A stretch of 64,000 bases of DNA, taken from NCBI GenBank assembly GCA_947450025.1, contig CANFTW010000013.1, positions 33,665-97,664 of the forward strand, read 5' to 3'. The notes beneath the pieces are model-generated. The model was not told the DNA's origin, did not search any database, and saw only the letters and a program-made list of their open reading frames with translations. Shown in pieces: positions 20,374 to 31,194 of the stretch; position 1 is the first letter of the stretch, and each line of letters begins with the position of its first letter. The translations under genes were made by a program, and so were the position numbers. This DNA comes from Bacteroidota bacterium. Lineage in GTDB: Bacteria > Bacteroidota > Bacteroidia > B-17B0 > Aurantibacillaceae.

Positions 20374-21156
20374 CTAATTAGTAACTGAAATTACAGAAAA
20401 CATTGTTGCGTAATTATCTGCCATGGCGCTTGATTCATTCCCAATACCTGTAATAACACTAGCAGTATTGAAATCAGAAAAATTGGGGCTTATAAACCAT
20501 TTATATAAATCGGCTTGTAAACTTAATATTGGTGTATGATTTTTTGTAACGATAGCATTGTTTGGAAATGATAAAGACACTTGTCTAATTCCTTTAAATT
20601 TTCCGCCATAACCTCCAATGTGGTATACTAGCTTTTTAGTTAGTTGAGTTGATTGAGGAGAATGTCCTTCCATTTTTGCCATAATATAACCAGTGTTCCA
20701 ATCCCAAAACATATCATTTATAGGATCTAATGCTCCCGATTGCGCCCCAGAAAAATTTCTTACTGAATCTACACCAATTAAAAAATTAATAGAAGCATAT
20801 TGCTCTGAAGGTATTTTTTTTACCATTAAGTGAAGTGTATTAGGATCCGCTTGATTAACAAAATAATAGCTTTCTGCTTCAGTATAAGTATGTCCAGAAA
20901 CTGAAACTAATTTAACATTGCTAATATAGTATTTAAAAATATCGACTGAAAAAGTATCATTACTCGCACTAACATAAGTTGCAGTGCTTAAACTTAAAGG
21001 TGCGCCATTAACAACATTACCAATATGAATTTCTAAAAACCCAGTTGTATCGTTTACTATTGATGTTGGAAATGGTTCAGGTGGAGTAATGGTTTCTTTT
21101 TTACAAGATACTAAAAGACCCGAGAGAATAATAAGTAAAATAGAGATTTTTTTCAT
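20374..21156 (-). CDS. MbnP-like lipoprotein
   Basis: Lipobox 'LLVSCKKE'; 'FLIGVDSVRNFSGAQSGALDPINDMFWDWNTGYIMAKMEGHSP', 'YHIGGY'; ORF extends to 21201, internal Met better. Confidence 0.85.
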   Translation of the reverse strand: MKKISILLIILSGLLVSCKKETITPPEPFPTSIVNDTTGFLEIHIGNVVNGAPLSLSTATYVSASNDTFSVDIFKYYISNVKLVSVSGHTYTEAESYYFVNQADPNTLHLMVKKIPSEQYASINFLIGVDSVRNFSGAQSGALDPINDMFWDWNTGYIMAKMEGHSPQSTQLTKKLVYHIGGYGGKFKGIRQVSLSFPNNAIVTKNHTPILSLQADLYKWFISPNFSDFNTASVITGIGNESSAMADNYATMFSVISVTN

Positions 21157-21202
21157 GAACAAAACTTTCTCAAATTTACTGTTTTTTGAAATAAATAGCA
21201 AG

Positions 21203-22708
21203 TTACTCTACAAACCAACCAATTAAACGACGACGTAATTTGCTGGTGTAGGTTTGTGTTTGATAATCGGTATAATTATTAGTAGCATTAATACATTTAG
21301 CAAACTGTTTTACACGGTATTTGACTTCTTCATTTAATAAATCAAATAATTCAAAAGCTTCATCAAAATCTGCTGCGTTATCTTTTATACGTCCAAAGTG
21401 GTCATCTAGTGACTGATCCAATACTGTTTGAGGTTTTAATCCTTTTCGTAAACATTGTAAATAACGCTCACGAACAATAAAAGCCTCGGCAGATGAATTT
21501 AAGAAACGAGCTTTAATGTCATCAGGTAACTCGTAATCGTTTTCTAACTCATAATCCCACTCGTCTTTATAACGTTGTTCTAAATATAAATGTGGGGCTA
21601 CAAATACATGTTTCCAATCAATAGGAAATTGCCATAAATTAAAACGCCTGGAGTTATTACCTAAATCAACAATACTAAATTTCTTTTTATGAGGCAGAAC
21701 ACGAGAACCACGACCAATCATTTGATGATACAATGTCAATGATTTGGTAGCACGATTTAAAATAATTGTTTCAACTTCAGGTTCATCAAAACCAGTGGTT
21801 AAAATACTTACTGAACTTAAAATACCATCTTTAGTGTTTCTAAACCAATCTAAAGTTTCTGCTCTATCTCGATCACTAAATGTGCTATCCAAATATCGAA
21901 TAGGGTAGCCTTTTGCTTTAAATGAATTATATACTGCTATACTTGTTAAAATACCTGCATTAAATATTAGCGTTTTGGTTCCTTTTCCAATTTCTTCATA
22001 AGCATCTAATAACTTGCCTTGCATCATCGCTTGAGTATATAACATCTCATGTGAACCCGTGGTAAACTCACCATTATTACCAACGCGCAAAGTACTTAAA
22101 TTGACGTCGTTAGAGTAGGTAACTCCTTCGGCTAAAAAGCCTTGATCAATTAATGAAGCGATACTTTCTCCTACAATGATTTCTTTATAGGTTTGATAAA
22201 GAGGTAGCTTTTTATTACTACTTAAGGGTGTAGCTGTGACGCCAAGTATATTAACACTTTCAAAATAATGAAAAATTTTACGGAACGAATTATAGTGAGC
22301 CTCATCTACAATTACTAATCCAATATCTTCTAAAAATTGTTCGTCCTCTTGTAAACGATTATTTAAGGTTTCTACTAAAGCAGTGAAACTTTGAAAATCA
22401 CTTTGTTGTGTTAACGTTTTAACTTCAGAATTGATGACCTTATTTTTAATACCAATACCCCCTAAAACATCAGAAGTTTGTTTACTTAACTCAATACGAT
22501 GTGTTAAAATTAAAACTTTACGATTAAAATGATTGATGTAACGTTTGGCTATTTCTGAAAAAATAATCGTTTTACCGCCACCAGTTGGCAACTGAAATAA
22601 AATATTTTCATTAGGCTTTGCATCTTTAAGCTTATTGAAAATAGTATTAACAGCCTCTTCTTGATAGGGGTATAATTGACGAGTTGATGTAGTTTCTTCT
22701 GTTTCCAA
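21203..22708 (-). CDS. DEAD/DEAH box helicase (SF2, XPB/SSL2-like)
   Basis: 'LPTGGGKTIIFSEIAKRY', 'IVDEAHYNSF', 'TATPLSS', 'ILTTGFDEPEVETIILNR..MIGRGSR'. Confidence 0.92.
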   Translation of the reverse strand: METEETTSTRQLYPYQEEAVNTIFNKLKDAKPNENILFQLPTGGGKTIIFSEIAKRYINHFNRKVLILTHRIELSKQTSDVLGGIGIKNKVINSEVKTLTQQSDFQSFTALVETLNNRLQEDEQFLEDIGLVIVDEAHYNSFRKIFHYFESVNILGVTATPLSSNKKLPLYQTYKEIIVGESIASLIDQGFLAEGVTYSNDVNLSTLRVGNNGEFTTGSHEMLYTQAMMQGKLLDAYEEIGKGTKTLIFNAGILTSIAVYNSFKAKGYPIRYLDSTFSDRDRAETLDWFRNTKDGILSSVSILTTGFDEPEVETIILNRATKSLTLYHQMIGRGSRVLPHKKKFSIVDLGNNSRRFNLWQFPIDWKHVFVAPHLYLEQRYKDEWDYELENDYELPDDIKARFLNSSAEAFIVRERYLQCLRKGLKPQTVLDQSLDDHFGRIKDNAADFDEAFELFDLLNEEVKYRVKQFAKCINATNNYTDYQTQTYTSKLRRRLIGWFVE

Positions 22709-22805
22709 CGTTCAAAAAAATTAGCCTATAAACTTAGGATTTTTTTTGATTGAACAATATAAAACCTAGAAATAAAAAGTAAAGAGTTATTGACAATTTA
22801 ATAAA

Positions 22806-23858
22806 TTATCTCATTATTGTAACATTACCTTTATACTGTTTTTCTTTTCCATCATTAAAAATATAGAAGTAAGTTCCCGTTGGTAACTCATTTCCTAGAT
22901 AAGTTCCATTCCAAGTGTTACTGTAGTTTGTCGCATTAAACACCATCTTACCATAACGGTTATATATTTTTAAATTATTATCAGGATATTTTTCAACATT
23001 ACCAATATAAAACACATCATTATCACCGTCGTTGTTAGGTGTAAAGGCACTATAAAAAAATAATAGCTCACCTCCTCGCACTGTAACCGTTATATCATCA
23101 CTAGCATAACATCCATGTTGATCAACTGAATATAAGGTATATGTAGTATTAGTGGTTGGCCATGCATCTGGCTGCGCAGTTGAAATATATTTAATATTAT
23201 ATTCCGGTTGCCACCAATATGTTGTACCACCTGTTCCAATGAGAGTAATAGTATTTCCTTCATCAATTGTTGTATCTGCACCAGCACTAACATAAGGTGG
23301 TCTAAATGCAGTGACAGTTACCATTGAAACATTATTTGGACACAATCCATCTGATACAGTTAATGTATAAACAGTAGTTACCGATGGAGAAGCAAATGGC
23401 CTGACTGATGAGGAATTATCTAAACCCGAAGAGGGAGACCAACTATACGTATGAAAGGCATTATTATTATTGGAAGCACCTATAAACACACCTGTCATTT
23501 GACCATAGCAATATCCAGTATCAATACCTGCACCAAACGTATATATTTTATCAATATTAATACTTTTTGTACTTGATACAATTGTTGTATCATAATCAGT
23601 AACCGTAAGTGTATAGGTAATATCTGAAGTAACTCCAATAGCTATAGGATTAGGAACAATGGATGAATTTAAATAAGTAGTAGGTAACCATTGAAATTTA
23701 TATGGAGGGGTGCCGCCCGTTGCACTTGGAGCTGCACCTAAAGTTACACTGTTATTAATACAAATTGTAATATTTGCACCTGCATGCGCAGTTAATTGTG
23801 CTAAAGCCTCATTAAAAAAACAAAGACAAGAAATAATATACAAAAGTGCTTTTTTCAT
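22806..23858 (-). CDS. Secreted protein with PKD/Ig-like repeats and T9SS type B (gliding motility-associated) C-terminal domain
   Basis: 'FYSAFTPNNDGDNDVFYIGNVEKYPDNNLKIYNRYGKMVFNATNYSNTWNGTYLGNELPTGTYFYIF'. Confidence 0.9.
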   Translation of the reverse strand: MKKALLYIISCLCFFNEALAQLTAHAGANITICINNSVTLGAAPSATGGTPPYKFQWLPTTYLNSSIVPNPIAIGVTSDITYTLTVTDYDTTIVSSTKSINIDKIYTFGAGIDTGYCYGQMTGVFIGASNNNNAFHTYSWSPSSGLDNSSSVRPFASPSVTTVYTLTVSDGLCPNNVSMVTVTAFRPPYVSAGADTTIDEGNTITLIGTGGTTYWWQPEYNIKYISTAQPDAWPTTNTTYTLYSVDQHGCYASDDITVTVRGGELLFFYSAFTPNNDGDNDVFYIGNVEKYPDNNLKIYNRYGKMVFNATNYSNTWNGTYLGNELPTGTYFYIFNDGKEKQYKGNVTIMR

Positions 23859-23926
23859 TTACACAAATGTAAAAAAAGAAATGAAATGAACATGATTATT
23901 GAGGTTAAATGGCTAGTATAGTATAC

Positions 23927-24655
23927 CTACCAAATTTCAAAGTTATTATAAATCATAATCTTACCCCACTTCTCTTTGCCAAAATCTTTTTCAAGTTGTG
24001 TTTTTAACTCTTTGGTTTTATAAATTTTTTGCTTAGACTTTTTTAGAGTCAGTATGTTCATTTCAGGTTTTACCATCTCAATGCTTTTTGCAAAATAAAT
24101 GATTCCTCCATCCTCGGTTGCTAAACCCAAAATAGCACCAGGTAAGCCTACAAAACTTTCTGGACCTGTTGATACTGAAATTTCAGAACAAAACCAAGCA
24201 TATATTCTTGTAGAATCATTTGCTTGCCAAATAGCTTTACGACATGTATATCCACAAATAGTTCGTTTACTATCAGTCATTTTCCATTTAAATGATCTAA
24301 CTGTATCAGAAATTAAAAATTGCTCCCCCCATATTTTTTTAACAGTAAAACGAGTATGGGTATTTAAATTTTGATAAACTTCATTTTTTGTGGTTGACCA
24401 ACTCATACGGTCAACTAAATCACTCTCTTGCGGTTTAAAGGAGGTGAGCGAATCGTTAAAGTACAATTCAAATACATCTAATTTGTTTTTATCTTCCTCT
24501 CTTAACCATTCTTTAACATCACTATTATTTTTAAATTTTTTATATAAATTAGTTTTACGTTCATAGGTAATTTTACCATAGGTGATTTGAGACATCACCG
24601 AAGATGACATCAACCAATAAACGAAAATGACGCAGATTGCTGTTTTAATATTCAT
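23927..24655 (-). CDS. GLPGLI family protein
   Basis: 'AWFCSEISVSTGPESFVGLPGAILGLATEDGGIIYFA'; N-term 'ITYGKITYERKTNLYKK'. Confidence 0.9.
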   Translation of the reverse strand: MNIKTAICVIFVYWLMSSSVMSQITYGKITYERKTNLYKKFKNNSDVKEWLREEDKNKLDVFELYFNDSLTSFKPQESDLVDRMSWSTTKNEVYQNLNTHTRFTVKKIWGEQFLISDTVRSFKWKMTDSKRTICGYTCRKAIWQANDSTRIYAWFCSEISVSTGPESFVGLPGAILGLATEDGGIIYFAKSIEMVKPEMNILTLKKSKQKIYKTKELKTQLEKDFGKEKWGKIMIYNNFEIW

Positions 24656-27383
24656 CTTCTTCTTTAACTTTATTACTATTAAACTTAAAAGTAGCTTTTA
24701 ATAAAAAATAACGAGAAATAATATTTGTTTTAATATCGGTAATGACATTACTGCTGATATCTCGATCAACACTGATATTTTGATTAAGCATATCATAAGC
24801 ATAAAATCCTAAGATAAAACTCTCATTCTTTAAAAACGTTTTTGATAGAGAAGCATTCCATACTAAGTAATTAATATTATAACCATTACTTCGCTTATTA
24901 TTTATTGTATAATTAGCATCGCTTTCTAAGATAAATTTCTTTGGTAATTTTGCCAGAATATTTCCACTTAACCCTTGAGAAGAGTAGGGTTTATTACTAT
25001 TATTATTTAAGGTTGAAACAGATAGGTTGTATGAATAAAACCCATTAACACCAGCTGAAAATTTATCAAAATTAACATTTACCGCTAGGCTCACGCTGCT
25101 TCTAATATCTTTTGTCGTATTCTCTAAACCATTAATAAATATTTTATTACTTGCATAAGAGGCATTCCCATTTGGCTCTATAATTAATTTTTTCTTAAAA
25201 AATGGAATACTTGTTCCTATATAACCATTCACATTATAGTTACCATTCACATTAATTGATTGAGAAACAGTTCGTCCAATCGTATCATAAGATGTTGCAT
25301 TTGTAATATCATGATTGGTATAAATGTAATTAATACCTAACCATGTATATTTTCCGCTAATCGATTTCCAGGAATTAAAATTTAATCCGACTTCATGGCT
25401 AAATGTTGGCAACAAATTTGGATTACCAATATTAATAAAATTAGGATTGGAATTATCTCTTACAGGTTGTAATTGATTAATAGTAGGATTAAACGAACTT
25501 GTTTTATAATTAATATCAATGACTTTGCTATCCGAAAACTTATAACGAAGGGTTGAGAATGGCAGGATATTATTAAAATTTTGAGTAATATGTTGTGATT
25601 TAAATAAGTTGTTATTATTTACAAATACATTTCGCGCTTTAGTTCCAATGGTAAATCGCATTTTTTTAACCTCGTAAATAAATTTTAATCCAGCACGATT
25701 AATTTGTTTCACATTCACAAAATTATTTGTTAAGGTCGAATCAAGTTGATTGTACTCACCACCAATATTGTTAAGTGCCGTTTTGTTTTGTTTACTATTA
25801 TAATACATGAAATCATAGGAGAGTTCAAGTTTTATTTTTTTAGTCAAAGGTTCAGTAAAAATAGCACCAGCTATATGGCTTTGATTTATATTGATACTTT
25901 TCTTTTTTTGATTAACTGGATTAAAGGATAAACTTGTGTCTGTATAAAAATAGTTATCTGTTTTTAAAATACCATCTGAATTATTTTCTGATAAAGTGTT
26001 TCCATAGCTTAATAAAAGTAACCGATCTTTTTTCTTAAAACGTTTACTGAGTTTTAAATTATTTGAGATATCGTAACCATCTCCTTTACTTGTTGTATTA
26101 ATAGAAGTGTTTCTAGTTTTAACATTATCATTTCTTATAAAATCTGTTTCATCAATACTAGCTGAACGATTAGATAATACTTTTATTTTAGAATTAAATG
26201 TAAAATCGGTTAACGAATCTATTTTTTGTTCGATACCAACATTAATAGCATGAGCTTCATTTTTCTGAATGGATTCCGTCAAATTAGCCGATGTATAGCT
26301 GGTGTCGGTTAAAAAATACTGAGCTGTTTTTGTTGCTTTAGAATTGATTTGACTGCTATTATAGGAGTAGTTAATGTTTAATTTAGTGTTTTTAAAAATC
26401 TTATCTGTATAATAAAAACCAGATTTAATAGTTTGAGGAATTCCTAAGGTTTGATTATTAGAATAGCTCATATACATATCACCATTGTCATTTTGGCCTT
26501 GATTAAATTCGTTATTTAAACCATATTTAAATACATCATCCCATCCAAAACTTGAATTTGGTGTGTTACTTGCTAAACCAAAAACCGAAACTTTTAATTT
26601 CTTTTTAAAATAATTGGATAAAGCTTCGCCTTCATAAAATTTTTGAAAATCACTTGCGCCACTGAGTTTACCGAAGTATCCTTTTTTAGCTTCATCTTTT
26701 AATTTTAAATTTAAAATCTTTTGAGTTTCTTCTCCAGTACTTGAATTAGCAACATCATCACTCTTCTTTTCATAAACTTGAACAGATTCTATTGCACTTG
26801 CATTTAAATTTCGAGTGGCCACTGTCGGGTCAGTTCCAAAAAACTCATCTCCATCAACCAATACTTTATCTACAGCTTTTCCTTGCGTTGTAATTTTACC
26901 ATCCTTATCAACTTTTAATCCAGGTAATTTTTTTAATAAATCTTCAACAGTGGCATTCGCTTTTGTTTTAAAAGAATCTGCTGTGTAAATTAAAGTGTCT
27001 CCTTTATAATATATAGGATCTTTAAAGGCAAAAATCGTAACTTCATCTAACGACACATTTTTAGGCTGCAAAATAATTTTACCAAAATCATATTCTAAAT
27101 TTTTTTTATCTCCAAAGATAAAATAACCCATATCGGCAAACTTTGGATGAGAAATGACAACTTGATAGGTATCAATTGGTAATGATTGCAATTTGAAGTT
27201 TCCATTTTCATCTGTCCTTGTAAAATTAACAAGGGTTGAATCCATTAACTTAATAGCCATCACAACTGCATTTACTAATGGACCTTTGGCAACAGTATCT
27301 TGAACCTGACCTGCCACACTTAACTTCTGTGAAAAAGAAGAGATAGCACTTAATAATAAAACATAGAGTAAAAATCTCTTCAT
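24645..27383 (-). CDS. Outer-membrane beta-barrel / TonB-dependent receptor family protein with carboxypeptidase-regulatory domain
   Basis: N-terminal CarboxypepD_reg-like, plug 'VEDLLKKLPGLKVDKDGKITTQGKAVDKVLVDGDEFFGTDPTVATRNLNASAIESVQVYEKKSD', long barrel. Confidence 0.9.
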   Translation of the reverse strand: MKRFLLYVLLLSAISSFSQKLSVAGQVQDTVAKGPLVNAVVMAIKLMDSTLVNFTRTDENGNFKLQSLPIDTYQVVISHPKFADMGYFIFGDKKNLEYDFGKIILQPKNVSLDEVTIFAFKDPIYYKGDTLIYTADSFKTKANATVEDLLKKLPGLKVDKDGKITTQGKAVDKVLVDGDEFFGTDPTVATRNLNASAIESVQVYEKKSDDVANSSTGEETQKILNLKLKDEAKKGYFGKLSGASDFQKFYEGEALSNYFKKKLKVSVFGLASNTPNSSFGWDDVFKYGLNNEFNQGQNDNGDMYMSYSNNQTLGIPQTIKSGFYYTDKIFKNTKLNINYSYNSSQINSKATKTAQYFLTDTSYTSANLTESIQKNEAHAINVGIEQKIDSLTDFTFNSKIKVLSNRSASIDETDFIRNDNVKTRNTSINTTSKGDGYDISNNLKLSKRFKKKDRLLLLSYGNTLSENNSDGILKTDNYFYTDTSLSFNPVNQKKKSININQSHIAGAIFTEPLTKKIKLELSYDFMYYNSKQNKTALNNIGGEYNQLDSTLTNNFVNVKQINRAGLKFIYEVKKMRFTIGTKARNVFVNNNNLFKSQHITQNFNNILPFSTLRYKFSDSKVIDINYKTSSFNPTINQLQPVRDNSNPNFINIGNPNLLPTFSHEVGLNFNSWKSISGKYTWLGINYIYTNHDITNATSYDTIGRTVSQSINVNGNYNVNGYIGTSIPFFKKKLIIEPNGNASYASNKIFINGLENTTKDIRSSVSLAVNVNFDKFSAGVNGFYSYNLSVSTLNNNSNKPYSSQGLSGNILAKLPKKFILESDANYTINNKRSNGYNINYLVWNASLSKTFLKNESFILGFYAYDMLNQNISVDRDISSNVITDIKTNIISRYFLLKATFKFNSNKVKEEDEY

Positions 27384-27522
27384 AAATTTTGCTTGATGCT
27401 AAAAATAATGAAGTTTATAATGCAGGAGTCATCATAAGGTGACAAAAAAAGTTAAATAAATATCTTTTAACGAACATTTTTATTCATTCATGACTAAAAT
27501 AATACGATTCGTATGTATAATA

Positions 27523-28521
27523 TTAAAGTGATTGCATCTTAATCACTAAATCAACTAAGCGGCTACTGTATCCGTATTCATTATCATACCATCCAATAAT
27601 CTTAACTAAATTACCAACAACACTTGTAAAATCTGAATCAAATACAACAGAGTGAGCATTTCCAATAACATCTGTTGAAACTAATGGATCTTCAGTATAT
27701 TCTAAAATACCTTTTAAGTCTGTTTCAGAAGCTTGCTTAAATGCTAGGTTGATTTGTTCAACACTTGGGTATTGAGTTAATACGCAGGTAATATCTGTTA
27801 ATGATCCGTCTGGCACTGGCACTCGCATTCCACATCCTCCTAATTTATTTTCTAAATCAGGAAAAATCTTACCTAATGCTTTAGCTGCACCAGTGCTTGT
27901 AGGTATAATACTCATAGCAGCCGCACGAGCTCTTCTTAAATCTTTATGCGGAGCATCATGTATACGCTGATCTCCAGTATAAGAGTGAACTGTCGTCACA
28001 TAAGCTTCTTCGATACCCCATTGTTTTAAAACCTTTAACATGGGAGAAGCACAGTTCGTTGTGCAAGATGCATTAGAAACAATCGTGTCTGAGGCTAATA
28101 ATAATTCATCATTAACTCCCATTACAATCGTTCTAATATCGTCATCCTTAGCAGGTGCTGATAAAATAATTTTTTTGGCGCCAGCATTTAAATGTTTTTG
28201 AGCAGAAGGCTTATCTAAAAATTTCCCTGTAGCTTCAATAACCACATCAATATCTAATGCTTTCCAAGGCAATCCTTCAGGATCTTTAGAAGCGAATATT
28301 TTTATTTCTTTTCCATTAACATATAAATGATTTTCATCATGAGTTACTTCAGCATTTAACCGACGATGAACAGAATCATATTTTAATAAATGAGCTAAAG
28401 TAGCCGAATCTGTAATATCATTAATAGCAACAATATTAATATTAGGATTAGTAAATGCGCATCTAAAAAACACTCTTCCAATTCTTCCAAAACCATTGAT
28501 GGCAATATTGATTTTTTTCAT
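27523..28521 (-). CDS. gap: Type I glyceraldehyde-3-phosphate dehydrogenase
   Basis: 'INGFGRIGRVFFR', 'SNASCTTNCASPMLKVL', 'GWYDNEYGYSSRLVDLV'. Confidence 0.97.
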   Translation of the reverse strand: MKKINIAINGFGRIGRVFFRCAFTNPNINIVAINDITDSATLAHLLKYDSVHRRLNAEVTHDENHLYVNGKEIKIFASKDPEGLPWKALDIDVVIEATGKFLDKPSAQKHLNAGAKKIILSAPAKDDDIRTIVMGVNDELLLASDTIVSNASCTTNCASPMLKVLKQWGIEEAYVTTVHSYTGDQRIHDAPHKDLRRARAAAMSIIPTSTGAAKALGKIFPDLENKLGGCGMRVPVPDGSLTDITCVLTQYPSVEQINLAFKQASETDLKGILEYTEDPLVSTDVIGNAHSVVFDSDFTSVVGNLVKIIGWYDNEYGYSSRLVDLVIKMQSL

Positions 28522-28663
28522 AACACGTCAGTTTATTATTTTAGGACACGTAAATTTAAACAAATAAAAATGTTTTACCTCTAAAAAAGCTAGGTTAATC
28601 TCTTTATATTTTAGTTCACAAATAATTGATTTAGATTTAACTTATCATTTTAACTAAAAAATT

Positions 28664-30433
28664 ATGAAATTATTCAAAGCATTCTCAATGGCGTTAATAA
28701 TCGGTTTAACATTCTCGTCATCATACAGTAAAGCTCAATCCTACAATACCATGTGGATTCCAGATACCTTATCTGGAACAAATTTTAACCTTGCTGTAAA
28801 AGACACTTTTAAACAAATTGTGAATACCGGGAATCAAACCATTACAGGAGGAATAAATGGCAATATTTGGGGACCAACCATCTTTTTTCAAAAAGGTGAT
28901 TCGGTACATTTTAATGTCCATAATTATTTAAATGATTCAACAACTATACATTGGCATGGTATGCATTTACCTGCAGTGATGGATGGTGGACCACATCAAG
29001 TAATACCTCCAGGAACTATTTGGAAACCCTATTGGAAAGTTACCAACGATGCAGCAACATATTGGTATCATCCACACTTACATGAAATGACCATGGAGCA
29101 AATCACAAAAGGTCTAGGAGGTTTAATCATCGTGAGAGATCCTGTTGAAAGAGCTTTGGCACTTCCTAGAACTTATGGCGTGGATGATATCCCTTTGGTT
29201 TTAACAGATAGAGACATCACTACTTCTAATCAGTTTAGTGTAGTACCTTATGGAGATAGTATGATGGTGAATGGCACGTTAAGAGCCAAATACAATGTTC
29301 CTGCTCAAATTGTTAGATTCAGAATTTTAAACGGTGCCATCGAAAGAGCCTATAATATTGGGTTTAGCGACAATAGAAGTTTTTCAGTGATTGCAAGTGA
29401 TGGTGGATTATTAAATGCTCCAGTTGCGGTAACGCGATATGAATTGCATCCGGGAGAACGAATTGAAATATTAGTAAGTTTTAATGGTCAATCAGGACAA
29501 TCATATGATTTAAAAGCTTATAATTCCACCTTAGCAAATTTTGTAGCAGGGAGCGAAAATTTTCCGAATGGACCATTTGCAAATTATCTAGGCAAAAAAG
29601 ATTTTGTGATGGTACATTTTAATGTGGTTGCTCAAACGGTTTCTCCTTCTCCCATCACAAGTATACCATCTGCTTTAAGAACTAATACTTTGTTAAGTTC
29701 TGCAAATGCTGCGATTACAAGATCATTAACCATTAGTGACAGTGCTGGTGTAACAAGTACGACCATTTTAGGACCTAATGCGTTTATCATTAATCATAAA
29801 TTATTTAACATTAATCAAATTGATTATAAAGTGCCACTAAATAATACAGAAATATGGCAAATAACCAATTCTGGTGTTTTTACTCATCCATTTCATATTC
29901 ATGATGTAGAATTTAATATCATTTCAGTTAATGGTGTAGCACCAACAGCTGCTCAAGCAGGATGGAAAGATGTAGTTGTTGTTCCTGGTGCCACGGGAGC
30001 AGGGCCTGGAGGAGGAGGTACACCAAGTGTCGTTAAATTTATTGCAAAATTTGAAGATTATGCGGATAGTATTCATCCATTTATGTTTCATTGTCATATA
30101 TCTTTGCATGAAGACGAAGGAATGATGGGACAGTTTGTAGTGAAAGACCAAAGCACAACGACAGCTTTAGCTCAAGCGCAAAAAGAAAGCAAAGATTTTA
30201 CACTTTATCCAAACCCTGCAAACGATCGATTGTTTGTAAACTTTAATCATCCATCTATGCAGGCATATTATATAAAATTAAATAATGCTGTTGGTAAAAC
30301 ATTATATATGTTACCTCGCCCAGAGTTAAATAATGGAATAGATATTAGTCATTTAGCACCTGGTATTTATTTTATAGAATTAACAGATGAACTAACCAAA
30401 ACAACTACTACTAAAAAGTTTATTAAGCAATAA
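28664..30433 (+). CDS. Multicopper oxidase with T9SS C-terminal sorting domain
   Basis: Copper motifs 'HWHGMH', 'YWYHPHLHE', 'HPFHIHD', 'MFHCHISLHEDEGMM'; C-term 'LYPNPANDRLFVNF..GIYFIELTD..KKFIKQ'. Confidence 0.93.
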   Translation: MKLFKAFSMALIIGLTFSSSYSKAQSYNTMWIPDTLSGTNFNLAVKDTFKQIVNTGNQTITGGINGNIWGPTIFFQKGDSVHFNVHNYLNDSTTIHWHGMHLPAVMDGGPHQVIPPGTIWKPYWKVTNDAATYWYHPHLHEMTMEQITKGLGGLIIVRDPVERALALPRTYGVDDIPLVLTDRDITTSNQFSVVPYGDSMMVNGTLRAKYNVPAQIVRFRILNGAIERAYNIGFSDNRSFSVIASDGGLLNAPVAVTRYELHPGERIEILVSFNGQSGQSYDLKAYNSTLANFVAGSENFPNGPFANYLGKKDFVMVHFNVVAQTVSPSPITSIPSALRTNTLLSSANAAITRSLTISDSAGVTSTTILGPNAFIINHKLFNINQIDYKVPLNNTEIWQITNSGVFTHPFHIHDVEFNIISVNGVAPTAAQAGWKDVVVVPGATGAGPGGGGTPSVVKFIAKFEDYADSIHPFMFHCHISLHEDEGMMGQFVVKDQSTTTALAQAQKESKDFTLYPNPANDRLFVNFNHPSMQAYYIKLNNAVGKTLYMLPRPELNNGIDISHLAPGIYFIELTDELTKTTTTKKFIKQ

Positions 30434-30470
30434 ATTATAAACCATTAGATTATCATTTAACAGAAATCTT

Positions 30471-31088
30471 ATGAAACACCAACTTCGTCAATTCATTTGT
30501 TCGGTATTTGCAATTGGCATTGTCATTAGCATATTGAGTTTTATAACTGTAAATCACGATAAAACCATTGAAGATTTTAGTTTACAAAATGTGGATGGTA
30601 AGATGGTGTCTTTAAAAAATTATCCAGATGCCAAAGGTTTCATTATTGTTTTTACTTGTAATCATTGCCCCTTTGCTAAATTATATCCGCCAAGGTTTAA
30701 TGCCATGAATACAAAATATAAATCTATGGGAGTTCCATTAATTGCCATTAGCTCAACTGATACTATTAGTTATGAAGATGATACCTATAGTAAAATGAGA
30801 GAGAAGGCTTCTGACGAGAATTTTAATTTCCCATACTTATTTGACGGAAACCAAACTGTTGCTAGAGATTTTAAAGCTCAGAAAACGCCACATGCCTATG
30901 TCATTTGGAAAATTGATAACAAGTGGGTAGTAAAATATAATGGGGCTATAGACGATAATGGAATGGATCCTCAAAAGGTAAAAACATCTTATGTAATGAA
31001 AGCCGTTGATGAGTTATTAAATGGTAAAGAGGTGAGTGAAAAAGAAACGAAATCTATTGGTTGTCAAATTTATTTAAGGAAACATTAA
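30471..31088 (+). CDS. Thioredoxin-fold redoxin (AhpC/TSA/ResA-like), exported
   Basis: 'FSLQNVDGKMVSLKNYPDAKGFIIVFTCNHCPFAKLYPPRFNAMN'; 'QKTPHAYVI' cis-Pro. Confidence 0.88.
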   Translation: MKHQLRQFICSVFAIGIVISILSFITVNHDKTIEDFSLQNVDGKMVSLKNYPDAKGFIIVFTCNHCPFAKLYPPRFNAMNTKYKSMGVPLIAISSTDTISYEDDTYSKMREKASDENFNFPYLFDGNQTVARDFKAQKTPHAYVIWKIDNKWVVKYNGAIDDNGMDPQKVKTSYVMKAVDELLNGKEVSEKETKSIGCQIYLRKH

Positions 31089-31194
31089 ATATTAACCTTC
31101 ATATCAAAAGCGTTTACCGATTTTTTTTTTATTACTCGTTAACTTTAAATAATTTTATATTAAACATTTAAATTCTAACCTATAAACATAAACT

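Noticed and set aside
21203-22708. SF2 helicase considered as part of a defence system
   Set aside because: No nuclease, methyltransferase or other defence partner adjacent; similar stand-alone helicases are common in Bacteroidota.
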